From Candidatus Limivivens merdigallinarum (GTDB taxonomy: Bacteria > Bacillota > Clostridia > Lachnospirales > Lachnospiraceae), in contig DVFT01000092.1 of NCBI GenBank assembly GCA_018713105.1, positions 1-48,073 on the forward strand: DNA of 48,073 nucleotides. The letters run 5' to 3'. Every line of letters starts with the position of its first letter. Within the stretch, counting starts at the first letter, position 1. The notes beneath the pieces are model-generated. The model saw nothing but the letters and a program-made list of their open reading frames with translations, made no database searches and was not told where the DNA came from. Shown one piece after another: positions 7,802-17,169 of this stretch. A program made the position numbers and the translations under genes.

Positions 7802-10090
7802 TCAGCCTTCTTCTGCCTGGTTCTCTCTTGGAAAATGGATGATCGCTTTGAACAGATCCCCGTCTGCCTCCACATGGAAGATTCCTCCCTGCAGCTCCAC
7901 AAAGCTTTTTACGATCGCAAGCCCCAGACCACTGCCTTCCGTATTTCTGGATTTGTCGCCCCGAATGAATCGCTCGGTCAACTCTTCCATATCCATCGTC
8001 AGTTCGGTGGCGGATATATTTTTAATTACCAGATCCACCGCCTCTTTCGTTTCCGTCAGGTTTAAGTATGCCCTGGTTCCGGAAAGCCCATATTTAGAAA
8101 TGTTGATCAGCAGATTCTCCAGGCAGCGGTACATCTTCTCGCCGTCCAGCTCCATGATCACATCCGTCTCCGGCACTGAGATCCTGCACTCGATCCCTGC
8201 CTCTGCCAATCGATCCTCCATCTCAAATACAGCCTGCTTCAAAAGCTCTGTCAGATTCAGCCGGCGAAATTCCACTTTGATATTTCCACTGGCTGCCTTG
8301 CTTACCTCAAAGAGATCCTCGATCAACTGCTTGAGCCTTGCGGATTTCCGATCCAGGATATTGATATACTCCTTGCGTTCCTCCTCGGTAATATTCTCAT
8401 TCTTCAGGAGATCTACATAAGTGATGATCGCGGTCAGTGGCGTCTTGAGATCGTGAGAGACATTCGTAATCAGCTCCGTCTTTAAGTTCTGGCTCTTCAT
8501 CTCCTCTTCCACCGCTTTCCGGAATCCGATCCGAACCTTGTTGAGTTCTTCCGTCAGCGGCTCAAAGATCCCTGTATCCTCTGTAATCTCCACCACGTTA
8601 AGATCTCCGTTCGCCATCCGCCTAGTGGCAGAAAGCAGAATGTTGTATTTTTTCCTGATATCGTCGGCATACCGTCTAAGGATGAAAAACAGAATGACCG
8701 TGTAGAGAATCAGTGCCATTACGCCGAAATACCAAAGAAAGCAGCACAAAAAGACAATTAGGAAATTGATTCCCAGTACCTTTAGGATCATCCGGTTGGA
8801 GCGCTCCGTCAGGTCGATATCTTCCAGCGTCACCATACAGAATCGGAAGAATCCCCTGACCTTACGCCAGATCCATCGTCCAAAACGTTTGATCCCTCTG
8901 AAGATCCAACGGAGGATCACCACACACCAGACTTTTTCTTTCACATAGCGGACAAGACCCATGGAAAAAACCTGCCGGGCAGAGAGTACGGTGACAAACC
9001 AGCAGCCATACACCACTGCAAAAATCCCAAAACTCATCAGGTAATATCCTCTTTCCCCGATGCTGCTGTACAGATAATAATCTTCAACATAGTAAAGCCC
9101 TTCTGCCACCATTGACGCGATAGCCTCCGACATGATTGCCGGAAGGAACGCCATGCAAAACACTGCCTCAAAGGGGAACTTTCCCAAAAATCCGCTTCCC
9201 ACCCGAAGGCTTTTGATGCAAGGAAGGAGAAGCGCTGCCGCCGTCAGGATCGCCAGTGCCCCCAGCATCACCAGCGACAATCCTCCCTGCATAACCGTGT
9301 AATTCATTCCGTCGCTGGTTGACATCCAGTCGGGCGTTCCGCTCTTCCCCATGTAGTAGCAATGCTCATTGCTGGATACCAGATACACCGTTATGTTCTT
9401 CGGCGCCTCCATGGAAATTGCAGAAATCCCGAGATCCATCTGCCCCAAAACATAGGATTTATTCAAAGTCAGCCCTTCGAAGGCATCCTCCGTGATCCCT
9501 TCCTTGTCGACAAGTTTTTCCAGGGTCCAGTTCCCATTTTCGTCGAACTGGTATTTCATATAAAAAGCATAATCTTCCGGCTCTTTCCTGGAAATATCCT
9601 CTGTCCCGTTGCTTAAGGATTTCCCGGTCTCTTCATCCACCACCTGATAGATCGTCCCATAATTCTCCAGCATACTGGTCTGGTACATCTCTGTCCATAT
9701 CTCAAAGTTATTGTCGAAATAGTCCCCGATCGTATCATAGTACTCATTGGTCATACTGCTGTAGTATTCTTCGGTCCTTCTCTGTCCTTTATAATCAGGA
9801 AAAAATAGGGAGAAGGGAGAGAGGGAAGCCTGGCTTTCCTCCTCCTTGACATTCCAGTAGAAGCCATAGGCTCCCACATAAGCCTTGTTGATGAAATCCT
9901 GCAGAAGTTCCTTTTCATATTCGTCAGAGCTGACTTCATCTGAGTTTTCCCGATAGCCCTCCCGTACCTGGTCGGCTCCCTGCTTGATACTGGGATAAAA
10001 CAACATGGTTCCTGCCGCTACTGCCGCTACCAGACCTATGCAAATTAGATTTCCCAGCCACTTTTTACTGCTTTTCGATTTTGTATCCAA
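7802..10090 (-). CDS. Multi-membrane-segment sensor histidine kinase
   Basis: 762-aa kinase. TM1 is at about 12-31, then an extracellular region of about 240 residues rich in Tyr, Glu and Asn, then a block of about five further membrane segments (about 273-480), a HAMP-like linker (RRMANGDLNVVEI), a HisKA domain with phospho-acceptor His546 (SHDLKTPLTAI), and an ATPase domain with an N box variant NLLINISKYG and G box GSGLGLAIVK. It overlaps the upstream response regulator gene by 26 bp, so it is its cognate kinase. The large sensor domain and the glycolipid genes upstream suggest it senses the cell envelope; the actual signal is unknown. Confidence 0.92.
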   Translation of the reverse strand: MDTKSKSSKKWLGNLICIGLVAAVAAGTMLFYPSIKQGADQVREGYRENSDEVSSDEYEKELLQDFINKAYVGAYGFYWNVKEEESQASLSPFSLFFPDYKGQRRTEEYYSSMTNEYYDTIGDYFDNNFEIWTEMYQTSMLENYGTIYQVVDEETGKSLSNGTEDISRKEPEDYAFYMKYQFDENGNWTLEKLVDKEGITEDAFEGLTLNKSYVLGQMDLGISAISMEAPKNITVYLVSSNEHCYYMGKSGTPDWMSTSDGMNYTVMQGGLSLVMLGALAILTAAALLLPCIKSLRVGSGFLGKFPFEAVFCMAFLPAIMSEAIASMVAEGLYYVEDYYLYSSIGERGYYLMSFGIFAVVYGCWFVTVLSARQVFSMGLVRYVKEKVWCVVILRWIFRGIKRFGRWIWRKVRGFFRFCMVTLEDIDLTERSNRMILKVLGINFLIVFLCCFLWYFGVMALILYTVILFFILRRYADDIRKKYNILLSATRRMANGDLNVVEITEDTGIFEPLTEELNKVRIGFRKAVEEEMKSQNLKTELITNVSHDLKTPLTAIITYVDLLKNENITEEERKEYINILDRKSARLKQLIEDLFEVSKAASGNIKVEFRRLNLTELLKQAVFEMEDRLAEAGIECRISVPETDVIMELDGEKMYRCLENLLINISKYGLSGTRAYLNLTETKEAVDLVIKNISATELTMDMEELTERFIRGDKSRNTEGSGLGLAIVKSFVELQGGIFHVEADGDLFKAIIHFPRENQAEEG

Positions 10091-10775
10091 CTCCCCATAC
10101 CACCTTTATGTATTTTGGATTCTTTGGGTTGACCTCTATCTTACTCCGGATATTCCGGATGTGAACCATGATCGTCTCCGTGGCGATTGCCTTTTCATTC
10201 CAAATCCGTTCATAGATTTCTTCCGGAGAAAATACCCTTCCCGGATGCTTCATCAGAAGAGCCAGGATCTTGAATTCCAGCGGGGTGAGGGAGACCGGAT
10301 TGCCATCCACCGTCACCTCTACCGCATCCTCGTTCAGCTCCAGCCCTCCGATGGTGTAGACATGTTCCTGTTCCTGCTTTGTCTCCCGCCCCGCCAAATT
10401 CAGATACCTGGAATACCGCCTGAGATGGGAGTTTACCCGCGCCATGAGTTCCATAGGAGCAAAGGGCTTTGTCACATAATCATCCGCCCCGATGTTCAAG
10501 CCCGTCACCTTGTCGATCTCCTCCGACTTCGCAGAGAGCATGATCACCGGGAAATCGTAGTGTTCCCGCAGCTTCATCGTCATGGTAATCCCATCCATCA
10601 CCGGCATCATAATATCCACGATGGCAAGATGGATCTCTTCTTGCTCCAATACTTTCAACCCTTCCAGTCCGTTCTGCGCCTTGAATACCCGGTATCCCTG
10701 GTTCTTCATATAAATTCCTACGCCGTCCAGGATCTCCTTGTCATCTTCTACGATCAATATATGGTATGCTTCCAT
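10065..10775 (-). CDS. OmpR-family response regulator
   Basis: 236-aa two-domain regulator. The receiver domain (4-118) has acidic pair E10-D11-D12, phospho-acceptor Asp54 (IVDIMMPVMDG) and Lys at TKPFAPMEL; the C-terminal winged helix (about 135-235) has SLTPLEFKILALLM and the IMVHIRNIRSKIE recognition region. The start at 10775 is preferred over 10805 because AAGGAG lies eight bases before this ATG. It lies 26 bp after a glycolipid glycosyltransferase gene and overlaps the kinase gene, so it is probably transcribed with both. Confidence 0.94.
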   Translation of the reverse strand: MEAYHILIVEDDKEILDGVGIYMKNQGYRVFKAQNGLEGLKVLEQEEIHLAIVDIMMPVMDGITMTMKLREHYDFPVIMLSAKSEEIDKVTGLNIGADDYVTKPFAPMELMARVNSHLRRYSRYLNLAGRETKQEQEHVYTIGGLELNEDAVEVTVDGNPVSLTPLEFKILALLMKHPGRVFSPEEIYERIWNEKAIATETIMVHIRNIRSKIEVNPKNPKYIKVVWGVGYKIEKQ

Positions 10776-10801
10776 TGTTCTATTCTCCTTACAAATTGGA
10801 T

Positions 10802-11842
10802 TCAACGATATACAGCAAACTGCCGTTTTGTTGTCGATACCTCCTCATTATAAAGACCGCGGTAAATAGATGCAAGCCTTTGACCTGTAATTTTTAAATT
10901 TCTGCTTTCTGCAAGCTTCCTGCCGTTGGCTGAAAGATCCGGCAGTTTTCCATCCAGAATTTCCTCTGCCGCCTGGGCAAGCTTGTCAAATCCCTTCCGT
11001 CTGTACGCCTCCTTCCCATCATGGATCCAGCCATCGTAAACCGGAATATCCCTTAAAAGCACTGGAATTTCCATTGCCAACGCCTCCAGCACAACAATTC
11101 CTTCCGTCTCTTCTTTTGACAAAAATAGAAACAAATCCGCTCCCCCATAGACGTCCAAAAGTTCCTCACGACCCACATACCCTGGGAAGGAGACATTCTT
11201 CGGCGCCTCCCGGATCGCCCGTTTGATTTCCTTTGGAATCAGGAGTGGATTGGCAGCTCCAAACCAAAAGAATCGGTATTCCGGAAAGCGAAGCGCCATC
11301 TGAATGAAATCCAAAATCCCCTTCCGCTCGATGGGAAGCCCTACGCTCACCACTGCCTTTTCCCCTTCTTTCAGACCGTAACGCCTGCGGAAACGCTCCC
11401 GCTGTCCCGGCTGCTTTCGAAATGCATCGGTGTCGATCCCGTTGCTGATGGGGAGGATGGGAGCTTTCAGCCCATAGCTTTTCAAAATCCGCCTGGAATA
11501 TTCCGTAGGGGTCAGCACCAGATCCGCCGTGTCGTAACACTTTATGATCCATTTCTTGAACAGGGGAGCCATCGCATTGGAGCCCACAAAGGAATTTCGG
11601 AAATCTTCCATGGTGGAATGGCCATGGCAGATAACCTTTTTCCCTTCCCTTTTTGCCCGTTTTGCCATCAGGTAGGAGGTGGGAAATACCGTGTTGATGT
11701 GAACCACATCGTAATCTTCGTTTGGATTCTCGGTAAAGACGACACCGTTTTGTTTCAGCGCCTCCTCCTGATGGCTCCGCGCCATCCCCACTCCGCTTTT
11801 GGATACCAGTTTTTTGCTTCCTGCATATAATAATACGTTCAT
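10802..11842 (-). CDS. GT4 glycosyltransferase, CpoA/LafB-like (diglycosyl-diacylglycerol synthesis)
   Basis: 346-aa family 4 glycosyltransferase. MNVLLYAGSKKLVSKSGVG, FDVVHINT-like DYDVVHINT, CHGHSTMEDFRNSFVGSN and the E-x7-E nucleotide-sugar site EETEGIVVLEAL resemble pneumococcal CpoA and listerial LafB, which add the second sugar to glucosyl-diacylglycerol at the inner membrane face. Such glycolipids serve as membrane lipids and lipoteichoic-acid anchors. A LafA-like partner (12481-13707) and a TVP38 protein are upstream in the same operon, supporting this. The sugar (Glc or Gal) cannot be read from sequence. Confidence 0.85.
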   Translation of the reverse strand: MNVLLYAGSKKLVSKSGVGMARSHQEEALKQNGVVFTENPNEDYDVVHINTVFPTSYLMAKRAKREGKKVICHGHSTMEDFRNSFVGSNAMAPLFKKWIIKCYDTADLVLTPTEYSRRILKSYGLKAPILPISNGIDTDAFRKQPGQRERFRRRYGLKEGEKAVVSVGLPIERKGILDFIQMALRFPEYRFFWFGAANPLLIPKEIKRAIREAPKNVSFPGYVGREELLDVYGGADLFLFLSKEETEGIVVLEALAMEIPVLLRDIPVYDGWIHDGKEAYRRKGFDKLAQAAEEILDGKLPDLSANGRKLAESRNLKITGQRLASIYRGLYNEEVSTTKRQFAVYR

Positions 11843-11854
11843 TTTTCCCTTCTC

Positions 11855-12454
11855 CTATTTGAACAGACAGAGCATCGCCGTATAAAGTCCCATGCTGTAA
11901 AGCGCAATGGACGCCGGCTTGCCCAGCAAGATAATGGCTGTGAATTTTTTCAGGCTCATACGGGTGAGACCTGCCAGATAACAGAGGAAATCATCCGGCG
12001 CCACCGGGAAAAAGATCGCCGCCGCAAAGCAGATATCGAATTTTTTCCCTTTCTCCAGCCACCCAATGTACTTATTATAAAGTTTCTCACTGGCGATGGA
12101 CTTCACCAGCGGCTGACCGTAGCGTTTTGCCAAAAGAAAGGCTGCAATGGAACCTATGCAGATTCCGATATAATTCAAGGCAAAGCCTCCTACCGGTCCC
12201 CAAATCAAAACGCCCACCAGGCAGCCGATTGCTCCCGGCATGATAGGAAGCACTACTTGGATTGCCTGAATTGCCACGAATAAAAGGGGCGCCCAAAATC
12301 CCAGGGGTTTCAAAAATTCCGCCATCGCCTCCTGAGATCTGAAGATTCCGGTGGCGATCCCATATGCTACAAAAAGCCCGGTCAGAAGAAGCCCTGCTCC
12401 TGTTGCCACATTTAGCCAGAACCCGGTGCGGTTTGCTTTGATTGCTGTATCCAT
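11855..12454 (-). CDS. TVP38/TMEM64 (DedA-like) membrane protein
   Basis: 199-aa protein with about five hydrophobic segments and the family core (LPIMPGAIGCLVGVLIWGP, then FFPVAPDDFLCYLAGLTRM with the conserved F-P-x-P-x-D region). Relatives in the DedA/VTT superfamily are linked to lipid or carrier-lipid translocation across the membrane. It sits between two glycolipid glycosyltransferase genes, with gaps of 26 and 12 bp, which fits a role in moving glycolipid or its precursor; this is inference from context. AAGGAGG lies before the ATG. Confidence 0.88.
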   Translation of the reverse strand: MDTAIKANRTGFWLNVATGAGLLLTGLFVAYGIATGIFRSQEAMAEFLKPLGFWAPLLFVAIQAIQVVLPIMPGAIGCLVGVLIWGPVGGFALNYIGICIGSIAAFLLAKRYGQPLVKSIASEKLYNKYIGWLEKGKKFDICFAAAIFFPVAPDDFLCYLAGLTRMSLKKFTAIILLGKPASIALYSMGLYTAMLCLFK

Positions 12455-12480
12455 AAATAAATCCTCCTTAACATCCTATC

Positions 12481-13707
12481 TTACTTTCTCAGCGCTGCCA
12501 GGCCTTTTCTCCACTGCAGTACTGTTTTTTTCTCCAAAACTTCTTCTTTTGCTCCCCTCAAAGAGCGATAGATGGCTTCCATGGAGCGTCCGAATTCGTC
12601 TGTGGAAAACCGGTACACGGACTGCCTGGCGTTGATGCTACACATTTCATATTCCCATCCTGTGATCTTCTGGCGATGTACCAGGCTCTCTGGAAACAGA
12701 ATTTCCAGTGCGTCGAAGAACTCCTCAGCTGTTTCATACTGCCAACCGTTCTTTCCGTTCGAGATTACGCCTTGCAGGCAGTCATCCTTGCGGCAGATTG
12801 CCGGAAGGCCGCTTGAGAGCGCCTCCACATAGGTCAGCCCTTGGGTCTCGCTGGTGGATGCACTGACAAAGGCATCCCCCATTTGGTAATAAAACGGCAC
12901 TTCCTTTGGATCCACCATACCTGTGAATGTAACACGGCGGGAAAGTCCCAGTTCCCTGCATCTTGTCTCCAATTCTGCTCTGTGGGGACCGTCTCCCACC
13001 ACCAGCCAATGATAACGGCTTCCCCTCTTTGTTGCAAGGAAGTTCAGGATTTCATCCAGATTCTTTTCCTTTGCTACCCTGCCCACCGTAACCAGGATGG
13101 GAGCGCTGGTCAGCCTTCTCCAGCCTTCCCGTTCCCTCTCTCTCCGCGCCTCCTCATAAGGCGTCAGGTCAATTCCCGTGGGAACGGTGTATACCGGCAC
13201 CTCCACGCCATAGCTGTAAAGGAGCCTTGCCACTTTGTCAGTGGGTGCGATCACTCCGTCTGCTTTTTTTAACAGATGACGGGTCAAAAAAGCAACCGCT
13301 TTTTTCCCCAGCTTTTCACTGGGTGAAAAATAATGGGTATAATCTTCATAGACCGTGTGATAGGTATGGAGCAGCGGAGCCTTTGCCTGCTTGGCAATAC
13401 ATCTGGCATAAAAATAGCTGGTAAACTCGCACTGTGAATGAACCACGTCTGGTTTCCATTCCACCAGCTCCTTAACAAACCTGTGGCAGGGGCTCACTGC
13501 TGCCCTGGCACCCGGATAAACCTTTCCGGCATCCAGAGAACGGATGTAATAGACATTGCCCTCCCGGTAGGAGGCTCCCCTCTGTGAGAGAGTCAGGATC
13601 CTCACCTCATGCCCTCGTTCGGTCAGCGCCTTTGTCAGGTTTTTGATGGATGTCACCACTCCGTTCACGTTGCTTGTATATACATCTGTTGTAATCAGGA
13701 TTTTCAT
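12481..13707 (-). CDS. GT4 glycosyltransferase, LafA-like (monoglycosyl-diacylglycerol synthase)
   Basis: 408-aa family 4 glycosyltransferase. MKILITTDVYTSNVNGVVTS, VVHSQCEFTSYFYAR, HTYHTVYEDYTHY, TVPTGIDLTPYEE and the E-x7-E site SETQGLTYVEAL match enzymes that add the first sugar to diacylglycerol (LafA, pneumococcal Spr0982, plant-type SQD2/DGD relatives). The start at 13707 has AAAGGAGA upstream; the frame extends 46 codons farther without a signal. It is first in an operon with a TVP38 protein, a CpoA-like transferase and a two-component system. An extended -10 (TGGTATGCT) lies just upstream. Confidence 0.87.
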   Translation of the reverse strand: MKILITTDVYTSNVNGVVTSIKNLTKALTERGHEVRILTLSQRGASYREGNVYYIRSLDAGKVYPGARAAVSPCHRFVKELVEWKPDVVHSQCEFTSYFYARCIAKQAKAPLLHTYHTVYEDYTHYFSPSEKLGKKAVAFLTRHLLKKADGVIAPTDKVARLLYSYGVEVPVYTVPTGIDLTPYEEARREREREGWRRLTSAPILVTVGRVAKEKNLDEILNFLATKRGSRYHWLVVGDGPHRAELETRCRELGLSRRVTFTGMVDPKEVPFYYQMGDAFVSASTSETQGLTYVEALSSGLPAICRKDDCLQGVISNGKNGWQYETAEEFFDALEILFPESLVHRQKITGWEYEMCSINARQSVYRFSTDEFGRSMEAIYRSLRGAKEEVLEKKTVLQWRKGLAALRK

Positions 13708-13832
13708 GACTGATCTCCTTTCTCTCTTTTCTTGCAACAAGCATACCAGAAAAAAAGAAAATCTGTCCTGTAAGTCATTGGAAAATTCAGCAAAGAATTT
13801 CGAAAGATTTCCGAAAGGCAGGGTTCCAGTAC

Positions 13833-13866
13833 AAAAAAAGACCAAGGAATTGTCTGTTCCCTGGTC
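13833..13866 (-). terminator. Terminator after the PPC/Big2/FN3 protein gene
   Basis: The stem GGACCAGGGAA / TTCCTTGGTC with one G-U pair (13840-13866) is followed on the minus strand by seven T. It separates the secreted protein gene from the glycolipid operon 130 bp downstream. Confidence 0.9.
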
Positions 13867-13877
13867 CTTTAATGCTG

Positions 13878-15323
13878 TTATTTTTTTACCCGGATGCTTG
13901 CCGGCTTGGAATAGCTGCTGTTTATTTTGGATTTTTTGACTGTTTTGTAAGCTACTACCTTATAATAATACCTTTTTTTATTCTTCAAACCGGAGACCCG
14001 ATCTGTAAAGAACCGTGCCGAAGCTCTGTTAAGTGTCCTGACCAAACGATACCCACTGTTCTTTTTCACAGAGCGGTATATCTTATAGCCGCTGGCTCCT
14101 TTGACCTTCTTCCAGCTCACCCGGATCTTGGAGCCTGTCTGTTTGACGGTGATCTTCGGAGCTGAGGGGCGCACCGTTATTTTGCAGGTCGCCCGTTTTC
14201 CGGTATCTTTGGTTTTGACCGTGATCGTAGCCTGTCCGATTCCCTTTGCCTTGACGACTCCTCTCGCGGAAACCGTCGCTACCTTCTTGTTGCTGGATAT
14301 CCAGGTCACTTTCTTGTTGTCCGCGTTGGACGGAGTCAGGGAGGCTTTCAGTGTACAGCTCTTCCCCAGATCCAGTGTCTTTTTCGATACGTTGAGCTTC
14401 ACTCTGGTTGTCTGGATGGATTGGGATCCGGATGGCGTCTGGGGTGACGGATCCTCCTTGGAAGCGCTTCCGCTGCCGTCATCGCCGCTGCTGTATGCGG
14501 CGGTAAAGGAATATACACCTCCTACCGTGGTAATGCCTTGTGTGCTCCTGAAGACCGTATTTTTAAATCTGAGGTAGTAAACGCCCTTTTCCAGCGGGAT
14601 CCGAAAGGTGCCCTGTTTGGTCCCATCCCCTGATTCTGACCAGTCGTCATGGTTGGTAAACCAGAAATACGGATTGGTGGGGTCGGATTCCTTTGCCAGG
14701 ATGATCTGGGAGGAACCGTTGTCCGCATAGCTGGACGCTTCCACCGTCACGGTGCCGTCTGAGGGAACGACCAATTTGTAATAATCATCCATACCATAGT
14801 TGGAACTTGAGGCCGGGCTCAGGGACGATACTGCGGAATAGGCGGTTCCGAAGACGATCTGAGGAGCCTTCGTCCAGTCATATTTCGGTTCCGGGCGGGT
14901 GACCAGTTTTGGCGTAAATTGGGTCTGTACCGTGTAATCCCAGGATCCTTGGGCGGAACTGGAATAGCCGAACAACAGATAGTAGGTTCCCTTTGGCAGA
15001 TAGAGGGTACATGATTTCTCCGTGGTATTGATGCCGATATTGATCTTAAGGAGCGTCTTCTGATCGCTGTTGTACAAGGTGACCGGCAGACTGGGATCGG
15101 CAGCAGTGCGGGTTACCTTCAAAGACAGCGCTCCTGCCATATCCAGGTCAAACACATAGTAGTCGTGATTATTGCTCATCGTCCCGGTAAAAGTCCCTGA
15201 CGCGGGAACGTGATTCGCATCCGCGAAGTTGTTGTTTGGCTCCGATTCCGCCTGGGCTATGAGGGCGAAATTCAAACAGAGGAACATAAACATGCAGATA
15301 AAAATTCCCTTTTTCGTATTCAT
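13878..15323 (-). CDS. Secreted protein with PPC-like, Big2 and FN3 domains
   Basis: 481-aa exported protein. Signal peptide 1-26 ending AQA-ES; two pre-peptidase C-terminal-like beta domains (about 28-135 and 150-280; DYYVFDLDMAG and DDYYKLVVPSDG); a Big2 Ig-like domain (about 305-387; KVTWISSNKKVATVSARG); and a fibronectin III domain (about 388-480; SGYKIYRSVKKNSGY). There is no LPXTG, membrane anchor or catalytic motif, so it is probably released or wall-associated through its basic C-terminus. It starts 46 bp after the NarL-type regulator gene and may be cotranscribed with that two-component system. Confidence 0.87.
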   Translation of the reverse strand: MNTKKGIFICMFMFLCLNFALIAQAESEPNNNFADANHVPASGTFTGTMSNNHDYYVFDLDMAGALSLKVTRTAADPSLPVTLYNSDQKTLLKINIGINTTEKSCTLYLPKGTYYLLFGYSSSAQGSWDYTVQTQFTPKLVTRPEPKYDWTKAPQIVFGTAYSAVSSLSPASSSNYGMDDYYKLVVPSDGTVTVEASSYADNGSSQIILAKESDPTNPYFWFTNHDDWSESGDGTKQGTFRIPLEKGVYYLRFKNTVFRSTQGITTVGGVYSFTAAYSSGDDGSGSASKEDPSPQTPSGSQSIQTTRVKLNVSKKTLDLGKSCTLKASLTPSNADNKKVTWISSNKKVATVSARGVVKAKGIGQATITVKTKDTGKRATCKITVRPSAPKITVKQTGSKIRVSWKKVKGASGYKIYRSVKKNSGYRLVRTLNRASARFFTDRVSGLKNKKRYYYKVVAYKTVKKSKINSSYSKPASIRVKK

Positions 15324-15369
15324 ATTTTTTCTCTCCTTCCTTAAAATCCAGAGACGGCAGCCCTTTTTG

Positions 15370-16074
15370 CTACCGCTCTCTTTGCCGGCGGTAATAGAAA
15401 ACCGCCAGCTGTGTGCGGTCCCGGAGATTCAGTTTCTCCAGAATAATGCTGAGGTAATTGCGGACCGTGCCTTCTCCCAGGCAGAGATGCCGGGCGATCT
15501 CCCGGTTGTTGAGCCCTTCCGCCACCAGGGAGACGATCTCAAACTCCTTGTCCGTAAGCCCCCAGCCTTCTGCCAGGGATGAATCGGCTGTCTCCGTATT
15601 TCCTGGAGGCAGGAATGACCGCTCTTCCCTTTGTGCTCCATCTCTGTGGCTGTCTGCTCCCTGCGATGACAGCAGGGAAGGAAGCCGATGGACGATCTCA
15701 CTGCCAAAGACACTCTGACCGGACATCACCGCCTGAAGCGCGGGCGGGATCGAGTCGATCTCCTGCTTGATGAGGTATCCTCTGGCTCCCATCTTCAGGG
15801 CTTCTATAATATACTCGCTGTCCGAAAAGGTGGTGAGATAGAGGATCTTTGCCTCGGGATCCTCCTTCAGGATTTCCCTGCCCGCCCACAGCCCTCCTTT
15901 TCCTTCCATCTGGATGTCCATCAGGAGAATATCAGAGCGGTACTCTCTGTAAAGAGTGACGGCTTCCTCCCCGCTTTTTCCAATCCCTTCCACCTCAATT
16001 CCTTCCTCCGCAGACAAAATGGTCTTCAGCGACAGGCTGACGAAGGGATCATCGTCAATAATCAGCAGTCTCAT
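15370..16074 (-). CDS. NarL/LuxR-family response regulator
   Basis: 234-aa regulator. The receiver domain has IIDDDPF and phospho-acceptor Asp53 (LLMDIQMEGKGG), the conserved Thr (LYLTTF) and Lys (YLIKQEI). A 40-residue polar linker leads to a C-terminal LuxR helix-turn-helix (LTDKEFEIVSLVAEGLNNRE, then GTVRNYLSIILEKL). It overlaps the upstream kinase gene by 20 bp, so the pair is translationally coupled. The likely target is the dyad at 17199-17235, midway between this operon and the divergent ABC exporter. Confidence 0.93.
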   Translation of the reverse strand: MRLLIIDDDPFVSLSLKTILSAEEGIEVEGIGKSGEEAVTLYREYRSDILLMDIQMEGKGGLWAGREILKEDPEAKILYLTTFSDSEYIIEALKMGARGYLIKQEIDSIPPALQAVMSGQSVFGSEIVHRLPSLLSSQGADSHRDGAQREERSFLPPGNTETADSSLAEGWGLTDKEFEIVSLVAEGLNNREIARHLCLGEGTVRNYLSIILEKLNLRDRTQLAVFYYRRQRER

Positions 16075-17137
16075 GGATCTTCTCTCCTTTCGGTATGGAT
16101 ACAGACAGGCGAAAGCCCTGTCTTTGGTCTATGTGGAAGATCCCGCCCAGCTTTTCCACCCGCTCCTGGATATTCAAAAGCCCGATCCCACTGCCGTCAT
16201 CCCTAGGCTTTTTCGTCCCGTTATCCTCAAGGATGAGCTGATAGAGCGCCGGGTGCTCCAGCAGTACGACCGACGCCTCCGTGGCATTGCTGTGCCGTGC
16301 AATGTTGGATAAGCCCTCCTTGATGATCGCCAAAAAGCAGTATTTCACATCCTGGGGGAAGGCTTCCCCGTCGCAGCGGAATCTCACCGGGCAGAAGCTG
16401 AAATCCGCGATCAGCTCCGACACCTTCAGATTCAGGTCAAAGGCTTCCTCCTTCAGGTCATGGACGCTGGTCCTGATATTATCCATGGCATCTTTCAGCG
16501 TACCGCTCAATTCTGCCAGAGGCTTTGCGAGCTTCTCATCCTGTCTGCACACCACCTTGAGGGCGCTCACCTGCAGGATGGATCGGGTCAGCAGATGCCC
16601 TACATTGTCATGGATTTCCCTGGCAATCCGGTTCCTTTCCTCCAGCGTGGCAAGGCGCACTTCATAATCCTGCTTTTCCAGAAGCTCCCGGTTCTTCCTT
16701 TTCAAGGCGCTGGCTTCCTCCCTGGTGGAATCCTGGATCCTGCCGTAATCCCTGCTCATCCTCCGATAGCGTTCCTGTTCCGTCCCCATCTCCCATGCCA
16801 ACAGGCCGAGAACGGAAAGGGACAGAAGCTCCCTCAGGCTTAAAGAGTGAAACCTGCCGAGAATCGGCAGCAGAAAGACCAGCCCAAACCTGCCCTCTTT
16901 TTTCTGGGCACAGCTATAGAGGAACACCGGAAGAAAGGATAGAAACGGCTCCCCCAAAGCGCAGACTCCCACACAGCACAGATACAGAGCCGTCAAAGCC
17001 TTCCCCGTAAGCAGCACTGTCAGGCTGTCCAGCGCCGCAGCCGCAAGGAAACCGGCTGCTGCCATTTCATTCTGCCCCTGGGAAGTCAGAAGAATGCAGA
17101 AGAGATAGAGGCTTGCCCGTCCCAGCCATTCTTTCAT
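16055..17137 (-). CDS. DesK/LiaS-type sensor histidine kinase (HisKA_3)
   Basis: 360-aa membrane kinase. About five hydrophobic stretches in residues 5-118 with almost no extracellular domain, a short coiled segment (120-170), a HisKA_3 dimerisation domain with phospho-acceptor His176 (IAREIHDNVGHLLTRSILQV), and an ATPase domain with NIARHSNATEASV and DNGTKKPRDDGSGIGLLNI. Kinases of this build read changes inside the membrane, as DesK does, or partner with ABC exporters. It is divergent from an ABC-2 exporter, which is the probable regulated system. Confidence 0.92.
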   Translation of the reverse strand: MKEWLGRASLYLFCILLTSQGQNEMAAAGFLAAAALDSLTVLLTGKALTALYLCCVGVCALGEPFLSFLPVFLYSCAQKKEGRFGLVFLLPILGRFHSLSLRELLSLSVLGLLAWEMGTEQERYRRMSRDYGRIQDSTREEASALKRKNRELLEKQDYEVRLATLEERNRIAREIHDNVGHLLTRSILQVSALKVVCRQDEKLAKPLAELSGTLKDAMDNIRTSVHDLKEEAFDLNLKVSELIADFSFCPVRFRCDGEAFPQDVKYCFLAIIKEGLSNIARHSNATEASVVLLEHPALYQLILEDNGTKKPRDDGSGIGLLNIQERVEKLGGIFHIDQRQGFRLSVSIPKGEKIHETADY

Positions 17138-17169
17138 ACGTGTCGTCTCCCTTACTCCTTGATTTCTTT

